Part shown: piece after piece, positions 52,395 to 60,653 of the stretch
Layout: each line of letters starts with the position of its first letter
How positions within the stretch are numbered: the stretch's first letter is position 1
From: Pedobacter nutrimenti
GTDB lineage: Bacteria > Bacteroidota > Bacteroidia > Sphingobacteriales > Sphingobacteriaceae
NCBI RefSeq assembly: GCF_003208655.1
Contig: NZ_QKLU01000012.1
Location: 1 to 64,000, forward strand
DNA length: 64,000 bases
Reading direction: 5' to 3'
Made by a program: the position numbers and the translations under genes
Notes under the pieces: generated by a model
What the model saw: only the letters and a program-made list of their open reading frames with translations
Told to the model about the DNA's origin: nothing
Database searches by the model: none

Positions 52395-52673
52395 ATGAAA
52401 AAAGAGCGTAGAAAATTCAGTCCTGTATTCAAGACCAAGGTGGTGCTTGAATCGATCAGAGAGGCGAGCACATTACAAGAGCTTGCCAGTAAGTATAGTC
52501 TTCACCCGACGCAGATTACCGCGTGGAAACGGGAATTTCTGGAAAAAGCGGATACAGTTTTTGGGTCAGAGAAGGCCGTTGAAAAGGAGGAATCCAAGGA
52601 AAAGGAATTATACTCTAAAATTGGAGAACTTCAGATCCAGGTTGATTTCTTAAAAAAAGTATTGGGGAAATGA
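52395..52673 (+). CDS. IS3 family transposase OrfA
   Basis: 92 aa. HTH_Tnp_1 helix-turn-helix (RKFSPVFKTKVVLESIREASTLQELASKYSLHPTQITAWKREFLEKA) followed by a leucine-zipper-like helix (ELYSKIGELQIQVDFLKKVLG). It binds the IS ends. Its stop overlaps the OrfB start (ATGA). Confidence 0.92.
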   Translation: MKKERRKFSPVFKTKVVLESIREASTLQELASKYSLHPTQITAWKREFLEKADTVFGSEKAVEKEESKEKELYSKIGELQIQVDFLKKVLGK

Positions 52674-53521
52674 GCATTATTGAAAGGCGTAGCCTGATTT
52701 CCCCAGAAGATGATGCGCTGAGTATTTCTGGTCAATGTAAGTTGCTGGATCTGCAGCGTAGCCAGTATTATTTCAGGCCTAAAGGCGAATCCCAGTTCAA
52801 TCAATCGATGATGAATGTAATTGACCGTAAATTCCTGGACTGCCCATTTTATGGTGTGGAACGGATGACTGCATACCTGAACAAAGACTTGGGCTATCAT
52901 GTAAATTCCAAACGTGTACGGCGTTTATACCGGGTAATGAACCTCAGCACGATATATCCTAAGAAGAACCTGAGCAAAGCAAATGCTGCACATTACAAAT
53001 ACCCGTATCTGCTCAAAGGGTTAAAAATAGACCGTGTGGGACAGGTTTGGCAGGCTGATATCACTTATATCCCCATGTTCCGGGGATTCATGTATATGTT
53101 TGCCATTATTGATGTGTATAGCCGCAAGATTGTTGGCTGGAGCATTTCAAATACTATGACGGTAGAATGGTGCAGGGATGTACTGCTGGAAACCATAGAA
53201 GAGCATGGGAAACCCGAGATATTCAATACCGATCAGGGATCACAGTTTACCAGTCCCATTTTTATTAAGGTGTTGAAAGGAAACAAGATCAGTATTTCCA
53301 TGGATGGCAAAGGAAGAGCATTGGACAATGTGTTCATTGAACGCTTCTGGAGGTCATTAAAGCAGGAGTATATTTACCTGAATCCGCCCAATGGTGGTAT
53401 GGAATTATTCCAGGGTGTAAAACGGTATGTCGAATTTTATAACAAGGAGAGAAGGCATCAGGCCAATGGGGATCTTACTCCAAATGAGGTGTTTTATCAG
53501 AACAATAAAAAAGTGTCGTAA
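52670..53521 (+). CDS. IS3 family transposase OrfB
   Basis: 283 aa. Integrase catalytic core rve: WQADITYIPMFRGFMYMFAIIDVYSRKIVGW (first Asp), FNTDQGSQFTS (second Asp) and DNVFIERFWRSLKQEYIYL (Glu). N-terminal HTH_21 region YGVERMTAYLNKDLGYHVNSKRVRRLYR. Intact, so the element may be mobile. Confidence 0.93.
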   Translation: MSIIERRSLISPEDDALSISGQCKLLDLQRSQYYFRPKGESQFNQSMMNVIDRKFLDCPFYGVERMTAYLNKDLGYHVNSKRVRRLYRVMNLSTIYPKKNLSKANAAHYKYPYLLKGLKIDRVGQVWQADITYIPMFRGFMYMFAIIDVYSRKIVGWSISNTMTVEWCRDVLLETIEEHGKPEIFNTDQGSQFTSPIFIKVLKGNKISISMDGKGRALDNVFIERFWRSLKQEYIYLNPPNGGMELFQGVKRYVEFYNKERRHQANGDLTPNEVFYQNNKKVS

Positions 53522-53566
53522 ATAATCTTAAGTTTGATCTATAGCTGTCCAACAAATAGGGAGTAC

Positions 53567-53686
53567 TTCATAGATAAGGAAACCTATTTTACATTACAAA
53601 AATTAATTAATAGTTCAGATCCACTTGGTAGATCATTTAGAAATTTTTGTTTTATATGTGAAAGGTATAATTGTCATCACAATTAA
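53567..53686 (+). pseudogene. Lost C-terminal end of the sigma-like protein
   Basis: The 40 codons after the IS (FIDKETYFTLQKLINSSD, RSFRNFCFICERYNCHHN, stop at 53684-53686) are open and continue naturally from SIGDIASILNI at 52336. They therefore look like the missing tail of the 51436 gene, separated by the IS. Confidence 0.6.
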
Positions 53687-53697
53687 ATTCAATTTTT

Positions 53698-54108
53698 ATG
53701 GAAACAGTTTTCAAAAATCAAGATCAAATATTTGAGGCAATTAGAAAAGTTAAAAAAAGCAAGCCCACAATAAAGAAATTATTAGCTCCACTACTTTTCT
53801 TAGCCGGGATTAATTTAATTGCCATTATTAGTGCAGATAAAGTTGGGCAGGTCTTTAGTTTTTACCCCTATATTGTTATTGCTATTGTAGTCGGAAGCCT
53901 AATTGTTATGGTTTGTTCGTTTTATCAATTTAAAAAAAGGGATATATTAGAAAAATTCATCGATGCTTGTTTTGATGAAAAGGATAGTAATAACGTAATA
54001 ATAGATAAGTTGACCATAATTGCGCGATCCAATAAATTTGACAATACTTCTCAACGTAGACTAGCTTTGATGCTTTTGGATGAATACCACAAAATATCAA
54101 ATCCTTGA
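53698..54108 (+). CDS. Small membrane protein, 136 aa
   Basis: From ATG 53698 (METVFKNQDQIFEAIRKVKK). Two membrane helices (about 30-50 and 60-80: LLAPLLFLAGINLIAIIS; YPYIVIAIVVGSLIVMVC) and a soluble C-terminus (FDEKDSNNVIIDKLTIIARSNKF). Family not recognised. Confidence 0.6.
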   Translation: METVFKNQDQIFEAIRKVKKSKPTIKKLLAPLLFLAGINLIAIISADKVGQVFSFYPYIVIAIVVGSLIVMVCSFYQFKKRDILEKFIDACFDEKDSNNVIIDKLTIIARSNKFDNTSQRRLALMLLDEYHKISNP

Positions 54109-54180
54109 TCTGGATCATATTTTCACTCCCCAGAGTTTGAGGCTAATTTCTTATAATATCATATAATATATAATCAAAAG

Positions 54181-54555
54181 ATGGTATATTCTTATAATTA
54201 TAGCTTAAGTATAAAGTTAAAGCTATCCGATGGTGCCTTTAATTTTCTGACAATCGCCATTAAACGCAATAAGATAACAAAGCCCTCTATGTTTGAGGGT
54301 GAATTTTGGAATTCATGTATAATTAAAAGGCGTCAAGGGGATAAGGAAATCATTCTTTCTATCGAACAAATGAATAAACTATTAATAGCAGCTCTGGAGC
54401 CATTAAAGAAAGACTACCAATTAAACCAGGAATCAAGAGAATTTGCCATCGATCTTTGCAATACTTTTAAAGAAATCTCTGCCGATGCCATTAAAGAATT
54501 GAATGTTTTAAATGATGATAATCTAGTATACTCAACAAAAATGGAATTTATTTAA
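54181..54555 (+). CDS. Hypothetical protein, 124 aa
   Basis: Family not recognised. Soluble; beta-rich start (YSYNYSLSIKLKLSDGAFNFL) and helical end (FAIDLCNTFKEISADAIKELNVL). No strong promoter seen. 158 bp without a gene separate it from umuD. Confidence 0.55.
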   Translation: MVYSYNYSLSIKLKLSDGAFNFLTIAIKRNKITKPSMFEGEFWNSCIIKRRQGDKEIILSIEQMNKLLIAALEPLKKDYQLNQESREFAIDLCNTFKEISADAIKELNVLNDDNLVYSTKMEFI

Positions 54556-54663
54556 AGTGCCCCTTGTATCTAGACAATCCTGTTTATTGGGTATTTGAAT
54601 GTATTTTTGAAGCCTTTAACCCCTTATGATTATAATACTTTCAATTTTTCAATAATTATTTCG

Positions 54664-54710
54664 TTGATTAAATGCTAAAATAATTAGTAATTTTGAATCT
54701 CAAAATTACT
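54664..54710 (+). promoter_or_regulatory. umuDC promoter with palindromic operator
   Basis: TTG at 54664-54666, 21-base spacer, TAATTTTG at 54688-54695. The -7 box lies inside the perfect inverted repeat AGTAATTTTGA-ATC-TCAAAATTACT (54686-54710), which ends three bases before the umuD ATG. Repression by a LexA-like protein of the host is likely (inference). Confidence 0.75.
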
Positions 54711-54713
54711 TTT

Positions 54714-55145
54714 ATGGAACATTTAGTACAGCTTTATACGGCAGACTTTAAAACACAAATGCTAATTCCATATTTTGAAAGGGGTATACAGGCTGGTTTT
54801 CCATCACCTGCAGCTGATTATATGGAACTTGCAATAGACCTTAATGATACTCTAATTAAGAACCCCTCGAGTACTTTTATTGGTCGAATCAGTGGTGTTT
54901 CGATGATTGAAATTGGAATATTTGATGGATCATTAGCAATAATTGATAAGTCGCAGCGGGTTGAAAGCGGAAATATTGTTGTGGCTTGGGTGGATGATGG
55001 ATTTACATTAAAGCAGTTTAAAAAAGAGAAAGGGAAAACATATTTGATTGCTTTCAATAATGACTTTAAACCTATCCTCATAGATGAATCAAATTATGGG
55101 ATTATTTGGGGGAAAGTCACCTACATAATAAATGAGACAAAATGA
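54714..55145 (+). CDS. umuD: UmuD-type translesion subunit
   Basis: 143 aa from ATG 54714 (MEHLVQLYTADF). It has the self-cleavage site IQA-GFPSPAADYMELAIDLN, the catalytic Ser in RISGVSMIEIGIFDGSL and the Lys in FTLKQFKKEKGK. After RecA-induced cleavage it activates the polymerase encoded next. The stop overlaps the umuC start by four bases (ATGA). Confidence 0.93.
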   Translation: MEHLVQLYTADFKTQMLIPYFERGIQAGFPSPAADYMELAIDLNDTLIKNPSSTFIGRISGVSMIEIGIFDGSLAIIDKSQRVESGNIVVAWVDDGFTLKQFKKEKGKTYLIAFNNDFKPILIDESNYGIIWGKVTYIINETK

Positions 55146-56407
55146 TTGCTATTGCGGATTGTAATAATTTTTACGCCAGCTGTCAAAGGCTTTTTAATCC
55201 GGCCTTAATTGATAAGCCAGTAGTTGTTCTAAGCAATAATGACGGGTGTGTTGTTGCGCGTTCCAATGAGGCTAAAGCATTGGGCATTGCAATGGGTGTA
55301 CCCGCATTCCAAATTAAGGATTTAATTGAGGAAAAACAGGTTCATGTTTTTTCTTCCAATTATACCTTGTATGGTGATATGAGTAACCGTGTTATGACTA
55401 CATTATCCAGGTTCTCACCAAATGTAGAGATCTATAGCATAGATGAAGCATTTTTACTGTTTGATGGGTTCGATCACTATAATTTGAGTGATTATGCCCG
55501 GATAATTGTTCAAACAACCACTAAAAATACTGGGATACCGATTAGTATAGGCATTGCCCCCACTAAAACGCTTGCTAAACTTGCTAATAAGATAGCGAAA
55601 AAGGATCCGATTAAATTCCAGGGTGTGATGGCCCTAATGAACAGGGACGAGATTAGGGCCGCATTGTTGGATTTTCCTGTTCAGGATGTGTGGGGTATAG
55701 GGAATAGATATGCAATGATGTTGAATCAGTATGGCATTAAGACGGCCCTTCAGTTCGTTAATCTCCCTCCGGATTGGGTTAAAACGAAAATGACCATCAC
55801 GGGGTTAAGGATGTGGCATGAATTAAGGGGAAAGCCATGTATACCAATGGAAGAAAATCCACCATCGAAAAAGGGTATTTGCACCAGTAGAAGTTTCGGT
55901 AAAATGTTGAATGATTATGAACCAATCGCTGAAGCCGTAGCAAATTATAGTGCCAGGTGTGCTATGAAACTCAGGGCTCAAAACTCTAGTTGTAAAGTTA
56001 TTACTGTTTTTTTAAATACTAATGGTTTTAGGACTGACCTTAAACAATATAATAATTCAAAATCTATTGTTTTACCAGTTGCAACAAACAGCAGCTTTGA
56101 ATTAAATAAGTTTGCATTACAAGCCTTGTGTTACATTTTCAAAAGTGGATATTCTTATAAAAAGGCGGGAGTCATGGTTACAGATATTGTTCCCCAGTCG
56201 CAGAGCCAAAAAAACTTGTTTTATCAGATCGACGATCAGAAGCAAAATAAGATTATGCAAGCACTTGATAAAATTAATGCCCTTTATGGTTCCGATAAGC
56301 TTAGATTTGGTGCACAGGGCTTTGCAAGGCAATGGAGATTAAAAAATGAGATGTTGTCGCCTTGTTATACCACACGACTAAATGAATTGATAAGAATAAA
56401 ATTGTAA
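55142..56407 (+). CDS. umuC: Y-family DNA polymerase UmuC
   Basis: 421 aa. Catalytic motifs MIAIADCNNFYASCQR (first Asp) and IYSIDEAFLLFDG (about 98-110), thumb/HhH region (ALLDFPVQDVWGIGNRYAMMLNQYGIKTAL) and little-finger domain (GICTSRSFGKMLNDYEPIAEAVANY). C-terminal UmuC type domain (FGAQGFARQWRLKNEMLSPCYTTRL). Mobile-element UmuDC pairs help survive damage or fill gaps in the incoming strand. Confidence 0.94.
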   Translation: MIAIADCNNFYASCQRLFNPALIDKPVVVLSNNDGCVVARSNEAKALGIAMGVPAFQIKDLIEEKQVHVFSSNYTLYGDMSNRVMTTLSRFSPNVEIYSIDEAFLLFDGFDHYNLSDYARIIVQTTTKNTGIPISIGIAPTKTLAKLANKIAKKDPIKFQGVMALMNRDEIRAALLDFPVQDVWGIGNRYAMMLNQYGIKTALQFVNLPPDWVKTKMTITGLRMWHELRGKPCIPMEENPPSKKGICTSRSFGKMLNDYEPIAEAVANYSARCAMKLRAQNSSCKVITVFLNTNGFRTDLKQYNNSKSIVLPVATNSSFELNKFALQALCYIFKSGYSYKKAGVMVTDIVPQSQSQKNLFYQIDDQKQNKIMQALDKINALYGSDKLRFGAQGFARQWRLKNEMLSPCYTTRLNELIRIKL

Positions 56408-56661
56408 GCAAAAATACTTATAACTGTTGTTACCACTGAAAACTAAATTTAGGCTACCTTAGTAACATTGACTTATTTTTAATTTATGGTTGGTTAACCA
56501 AATGTAAACCTACTTATAGTCCGAAGCTGCATTTGTCTGATCAGCAATTGTAGAGTTGATGGAAAATATTTAGGAGCATTTTAATCTGTGGGTTTTCATG
56601 ATTTTAATAGGGGTCTGAAAATGCACAAATGAATTGAGGTAGGTCAATATCTCTAAAATTT

Positions 56662-56701
56662 AAAAGCCGAAGTTCAGTTTACAATTCTGATTTCGGCTTT
56701 T
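56662..56701 (-). terminator. Terminator of the SRAP gene
   Basis: AAAAGCCGAA at 56662-56671 pairs with TTCGGCTTTT at 56692-56701, loop 20 bases; it overlaps the end of the SRAP gene. Confidence 0.65.
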
Positions 56702-57455
56702 CACCTGTAAGAATCCAATTATTTTCTGCAATTAATAAAGAGTCCGAAAACTCAATAGGTTCTATTACTGAAGGTACATTTTGCTTTTGATTCGCTAATT
56801 TTGATACAGGCCAAGCGATCAAATCGTCATCAATATAAGTTCGGGTTAAATTTTCTATATCCAGTCTATTATTACCCCTCGTTAGCCATAAATTTTCTTC
56901 ACCTGGTCCAAGTATATATGGCATTCTGGGTTTTTTGTTGTGTAATCTACGGAGCATTGGTGTTGGCTCGACAGTGATAATGGTGAAGTTTTTTCGTTCT
57001 TCTCCTGTCTTTTTGTTGATCCATTTTTTATATAAACCGCCAAAAGAAAAAACTTTTCTTGATTTTGTTGTGATGAAATAATAAATACAGGAACCATCTG
57101 GAGCATGGTGAGGTTCAAAAAAACCAGTGGTTAAAATTAAGCAATGCAGATCTTCAGCAGAATCTTTCCAGGTTGGTTTCTCAAAAATGGTTTCGGCTTT
57201 AGCATTTAGGGTCCCACTCCGAATTTGCTTACTTTTTGAATCCTCAGGGTCAAATGTCCATTTCGGTATAAAACCCCATTCCGCAATTTGAATAAAATCT
57301 GGATTTTCTGATGTGATTATAGGCATCTTTGGAAAATCAAATCCGTTTGCATTGTAAAAGGATGTTAAACCTGTTTGATCGTTGGGAATTATCTTTTTCC
57401 CCACCTCTTCTTCTAAGTCTTTTTTATCGAGATACTGGGAATAATTATAACACAT
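56679..57455 (-). CDS. SRAP family abasic-site protection protein (YedK/HMCES)
   Basis: 258 aa. The catalytic Cys2 follows Met1 (MCYNYSQYL); WGFIPKWTF, LNAKAETIFEKPTWKDSAEDLHCLILTTGFFEPHH (Glu) and a His-containing PRMPYIL segment are the SRAP motifs. It crosslinks to abasic sites in single-stranded DNA, so protecting ssDNA such as a transferred strand. It overlaps the upstream small gene by 11 bases. Confidence 0.92.
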   Translation of the reverse strand: MCYNYSQYLDKKDLEEEVGKKIIPNDQTGLTSFYNANGFDFPKMPIITSENPDFIQIAEWGFIPKWTFDPEDSKSKQIRSGTLNAKAETIFEKPTWKDSAEDLHCLILTTGFFEPHHAPDGSCIYYFITTKSRKVFSFGGLYKKWINKKTGEERKNFTIITVEPTPMLRRLHNKKPRMPYILGPGEENLWLTRGNNRLDIENLTRTYIDDDLIAWPVSKLANQKQNVPSVIEPIEFSDSLLIAENNWILTGEKPKSEL

Positions 57456-57723
57456 CTTTGATATATTTTTTTTTAGTCATATACATTATAAGCGGAATGC
57501 CATTAATTACGCAAGTAATATCGGGTGACTGGATGGGATAACAATATGGTGCGTTCGCCGGTTTTACTTTATAAGGGATGAGTTCAACAGCAGCTTCTTC
57601 CAAATATTCGTATGGCTCATTGCATTCAACCACTAACATCTGAATAAATGTTATTCCTTCATTAAGCCAGAAATTGTAAATTTCCGAATTAACTTCAACA
57701 TAACCGTTTTTTAAATGATTCAT
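57445..57723 (-). CDS. Hypothetical protein upstream of SRAP, 92 aa
   Basis: From ATG 57723 (MNHLKNGYVEVNSEIYNFWL). Contains FIQMLVVECNEPYEYLEEAAVELIPYKVKPANAPYCYPIQSPDITCVI. Family not recognised. Coupled to the SRAP gene by overlap, so it may be a functional partner. Confidence 0.6.
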   Translation of the reverse strand: MNHLKNGYVEVNSEIYNFWLNEGITFIQMLVVECNEPYEYLEEAAVELIPYKVKPANAPYCYPIQSPDITCVINGIPLIMYMTKKKYIKDVL

Positions 57724-57744
57724 AATAATTAAAGATATCACATT

Positions 57745-57908
57745 TAGGGAACAATAACTAATAATATTAGTATTTTGAGTGTTTTAATTATGAAATTGAT
57801 ATGGTTTTATAACAATTTATATATAAAATTGCTATCAGTTTTTAGCAATTTACATATAAAATTGTTCTTTGTTTATGCCAATTTTTCAAATTTTCTTTTC
57901 AAAATTTT
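57745..57908. promoter_or_regulatory. Divergent AT-rich control region with repeats
   Basis: ACAATTTATATATAAAATTG and GCAATTTACATATAAAATTG at about 57810 and 57844 are direct copies, each itself nearly palindromic (CAATTTTATATATAAATTG type). They lie between the divergent SRAP and 57909 operons and could be operators. Confidence 0.55.
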
Positions 57909-58133
57909 ATGCAGCCGTTCGATATAGAAGTCCTAATACGTGGTAAGAAGGAGGTATTATTGGTTATACCTGACCATGAATCGCATAAATTTATGGTGTT
58001 TGATGGGGACATTTACTTAGGTACTGTTTTGCCGATGTTAGAGGAAGAAGGGGTTAAATGGACATCTGATAAACTAATGGCAGATGAATTATTGGCGCAG
58101 ATTGGTGATAAAATAGAAAATCATGAAACATAA
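57909..58133 (+). CDS. Hypothetical protein, 74 aa
   Basis: Small acidic protein (MQPFDIEVLIRGKKEVLLVIPDHESHKFMVFDGDIYLGTV). Family not recognised. 40 bp before the DUF72 gene, likely cotranscribed. Confidence 0.65.
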   Translation: MQPFDIEVLIRGKKEVLLVIPDHESHKFMVFDGDIYLGTVLPMLEEEGVKWTSDKLMADELLAQIGDKIENHET

Positions 58134-58173
58134 ATTGATTATTATTGTTTTCAACCCTTTAGATATTTAAAAT

Positions 58174-59082
58174 ATGGAATTTGGTAAAGTACAAGAAGAC
58201 GAGATTTTGTCAGTCAATTTTTCACTTCCAAATGATGGCTCTATTACTTCTAAGATTTTAGAAAAATCAGAAGAAAATAAAAAGGTCAAATTTTATGTTG
58301 GGTGCGGAACTTGGGGGCAAAAAAGTTGGACGAAGCACCTTTACAACAAAGGTACTAAGACTTCAGATTTTTTAAAAATGTACCTTACTCAGTTTAATTC
58401 CATAGAATTAAATGCCATGTTTTACTCTTTGCCAGATAGAGACCGGGTTATCGGATGGAAAAAACTAGCAATTGAAAACTCCAAATCTAATTTTTTGTTC
58501 TGTCCGAGACTTCCACAATTAATTTCACATGTATTAAAACTGGAAGATGTTAACGAGATTTTTCAAAATTTTGTAGATGTTGTCTCAAATTTTGGTGATA
58601 ATCTTGGTGCTTCTTTTTTGCAGCTCGGTATTTTTGGCCCTGAAAGACTTCACATATTACAGGACTTTGTTGAGACTGTGCCCTCTGGGTTTAAGTTGTT
58701 TGTCGAAGTTAGAAGCCCCGAATGGTTTTCAAATGAGAAAGTTAAAGAAGAATATTTTTCTGTTTTATCCAGAAATAATATTGGTGCTGTAATTACTGAC
58801 ACTTCTGGAAGGAGAGATTTGATCCATATGAATTTGACAATTCCTGAATGCTTTATTCGGTTTGTTGGAAATGGCGGAAAATATGTAGAATCTGATTTTC
58901 GGAGAATTGATGATTGGGTGATCCGCATTCAAGAATGGGTAAACCGAGGTATTGAAAAGGTCTATTTCTTTGTTCATGAACATGGTGAAAGGAATACTCC
59001 AATATTAGCCAACTATGTAATTCAACAGTTTAATGCTCTTCTTGAGGCAAACTTGCCCGAATTAACTTTTATTGAAAAATAG
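58174..59082 (+). CDS. DUF72 (YecE-like) protein
   Basis: 302 aa. TIM-barrel DUF72 pattern: FYVGCGTWGQKSWTKHLYNKGTKTSDFLKMYLTQFNSIELNAMFYSLPDRDRVIGWKKL, FLFCPRLPQLISH, ASFLQLGIFGPERLHILQDFVETVPSGFKLFVEVRSPEWF and VYFFVHEHGERNTPILANYV. Biochemical function is uncertain. DUF72 genes often travel with SRAP and UmuDC in Bacteroidota mobile DNA, as here. Confidence 0.88.
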   Translation: MEFGKVQEDEILSVNFSLPNDGSITSKILEKSEENKKVKFYVGCGTWGQKSWTKHLYNKGTKTSDFLKMYLTQFNSIELNAMFYSLPDRDRVIGWKKLAIENSKSNFLFCPRLPQLISHVLKLEDVNEIFQNFVDVVSNFGDNLGASFLQLGIFGPERLHILQDFVETVPSGFKLFVEVRSPEWFSNEKVKEEYFSVLSRNNIGAVITDTSGRRDLIHMNLTIPECFIRFVGNGGKYVESDFRRIDDWVIRIQEWVNRGIEKVYFFVHEHGERNTPILANYVIQQFNALLEANLPELTFIEK

Positions 59083-59137
59083 TTGAACCTTAATTTATTT
59101 GCACTCAATTAAATGTATTACTTTTTTCAAAATATTT

Positions 59138-59158
59138 GGGGTTCGACCCCTTTTATTT
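59138..59158 (+). terminator. Rho-independent terminator
   Basis: GGGGT-TCG-ACCCC followed by TTTTATTTT, 55 bp after the DUF72 gene. Confidence 0.85.
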
Positions 59159-59235
59159 TGGTTATTTATTAATGTGCTGCAAATTTACTTCGCCAGGGGG
59201 ACACGCCCTGACGCTTCGGGGGCATATGCTCTCCC

Positions 59236-59313
59236 AATAAAATATGGATAAAAAATGGGTATCCAACTTCATGTTTCAGTCGGAGCCTCCACATTTTTTA
59301 TCCATATTTTATT
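59236..59313. repeat. 22-bp perfect inverted repeat
   Basis: The arms 59236-59257 and 59292-59313 (core AAAATATGGATAAAAAATG and its complement) are perfect and separated by 34 bases. Next to it lies CAGGGGGACACGCCCTGACGC. No gene inside. It could be a recombination or resolution site for the serine recombinase at 59917, or a strong structure ending transcription. Confidence 0.8.
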
Positions 59314-59380
59314 TTGCTTAATCCCCCTGTTGTCTCGTTGACTTCTAGCATACATTAATTTATAACTTAATTAAGAAAGC

Positions 59381-59752
59381 ATGGAAAATCAATTAGAATT
59401 GCGCGAAAACACATTAATTCAAGCCTGGTTTAAGATCGGAACATTAAACTGTTGGATTGCCAAAGCTCATGACCCAATTTTCACAGAAAGATCAATAGTA
59501 TTATGTCCTACAATCGAATCCTTACAAGAAAAGATAGGCTTAGGTAATTGGTGTTTAGGGCAGGGGTTTGCATTTATGAACCTTTGTTTTATTAATCAAA
59601 TTGATGGTGGGGATGAATGGCTAACGATTAAGGAGGATTACTGCTTTGAGAGCATTACTTTTAATCGCTATATAAAAGATGGTGAATTTATTCCGCTTAT
59701 AGAAAGATTACTTAAAGCAACAAAGCAGGAATGTCTTAGTTTAAATTACTAA
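59381..59752 (+). CDS. Hypothetical protein, 123 aa
   Basis: Family not recognised. Soluble and acidic, with WFKIGTLNCWIAKAHDP, LGNWCLGQGFAFMNLCFINQIDGGDEWLTIKEDYCFESI. A terminator follows at once. Confidence 0.65.
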   Translation: MENQLELRENTLIQAWFKIGTLNCWIAKAHDPIFTERSIVLCPTIESLQEKIGLGNWCLGQGFAFMNLCFINQIDGGDEWLTIKEDYCFESITFNRYIKDGEFIPLIERLLKATKQECLSLNY

Positions 59753-59757
59753 GTCTT

Positions 59758-59780
59758 ATAGCCCTACGGGGCTATTTTTA
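59758..59780 (+). terminator. Rho-independent terminator
   Basis: ATAGCCC-TA-CGGGGCTAT-type stem followed by TTTTTA, seven bases after the stop codon. Confidence 0.75.
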
Positions 59781-59916
59781 CATTTCATTAAAACGATCGT
59801 TTTTCTAAACTTTTAGAATTCTACGAGAAGTACGGGGTTGGATTCATATATCAGTTTAGAATAGCTGTTTATTTAATCAAAGTTCATTATATTGCACATA
59901 CACGTTTAATTAAACT

Positions 59917-60528
59917 ATGCTGATAGGTTATATAAGAGTTTCTAAAGAGGATCAAAATCCAGACATGCAGATTGACGCTTTCAAGAAATTTGCTTGTGAA
60001 AAGCTTTTTTTTGAAAAGATAAGCGGGGCAAAAACCGAAAGAGCTGAATTTGATAAGATGATTTCTATCCTGAGGCCTGGAGATACCGTTCTAGTTTGGG
60101 AGATCTCTAGGTTAGGGAGATCAGCTCCCGAAATGATCAAGATCGTTGACGAATGGTTCAAGATGGGTGTAGGTTTAAAATCTATTACAGAGCCTTTTGT
60201 TGACTCTAGTTCTGAATGGGGGGATTTCCTAGCTAAATTTTTCCTGCTTATGGCTGATAGCGAAAGGAAGAGATTAATAAGAAGAACAAGAGAAGGATTA
60301 AGCTCAGCCAGGGCGAGAGGAAGAATTGGCGGTAAAAAGAAAGGGCTTACGGCTGCTGCTATGGCAACGGCCAAGAATGCTGTTATCTTTTATAATTCCA
60401 AAATTCTAACTACGAATGAAATGTGCAGCGCCCTTAAAATTAGCAAAGCCACTCTTTACAAATACTTACGATATGAGGGCGTCGAAATTGCTGGATGGGT
60501 AAAGACACCTAACCTGAATCGAGATTGA
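59917..60528 (+). CDS. Serine recombinase (resolvase/invertase)
   Basis: 203 aa. Catalytic Ser9 in IGYIRVSKEDQNPDMQ, further VWEISRLGRSAPEMIKIVDEW, FFLLMADSERKRLIRRTREGLSSARARGR and a C-terminal HTH (LTTNEMCSALKISKATLYKYLR). This is the size of resolvases and DNA invertases, not of large serine integrases. It could resolve plasmid multimers. Possible sites are the inverted repeat at 59236 or the hairpin repeats. Confidence 0.92.
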   Translation: MLIGYIRVSKEDQNPDMQIDAFKKFACEKLFFEKISGAKTERAEFDKMISILRPGDTVLVWEISRLGRSAPEMIKIVDEWFKMGVGLKSITEPFVDSSSEWGDFLAKFFLLMADSERKRLIRRTREGLSSARARGRIGGKKKGLTAAAMATAKNAVIFYNSKILTTNEMCSALKISKATLYKYLRYEGVEIAGWVKTPNLNRD

Positions 60529-60548
60529 ATGTCTCAATAAACGTAAAG

Positions 60549-60620
60549 TACCAGGTGCAAGTGATCAGTTGCCCCAGCTCAGCAGATCCGGTAGAACCTG
60601 GAGGAAAATAAAGGGGAAAA
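60549..60620 (+). repeat. Degenerate hairpin-repeat relic with G-box
   Basis: GTACCAGGTGC, GTGATCAG, CAGCTCAGCAGATCCGG and AACCTGGAGGA recall parts of the hairpin repeat; AATAAAGGGGAAAA follows at 60607-60620. No TTGCC promoter. A shorter relative (GTGATCAGATCCGG..AACCTGGAGGA) lies at 61182-61214. Confidence 0.5.
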
Positions 60621-60653
60621 GAAAGTAAGTACGGTACTAAAGGGAATTTAATA

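Larger units (their letters stand above)
52342..53565 (+). mobile_element. IS3 family insertion sequence, complete
   Basis: Terminal inverted repeats: TACTCCCCAAATATTGGACAGCT at the left (first 23 bp of the element) and GCTGTCCAACAAATAGGGAGTA at the right, imperfect in the middle. Two transposase frames lie between them. No clear target duplication was found. Confidence 0.85.

Noticed and set aside
59917..60528. Integrase of an ICE
   Set aside because: Only 203 aa and resolvase-like; the window also has rep and iterons, so a plasmid is the simpler reading.
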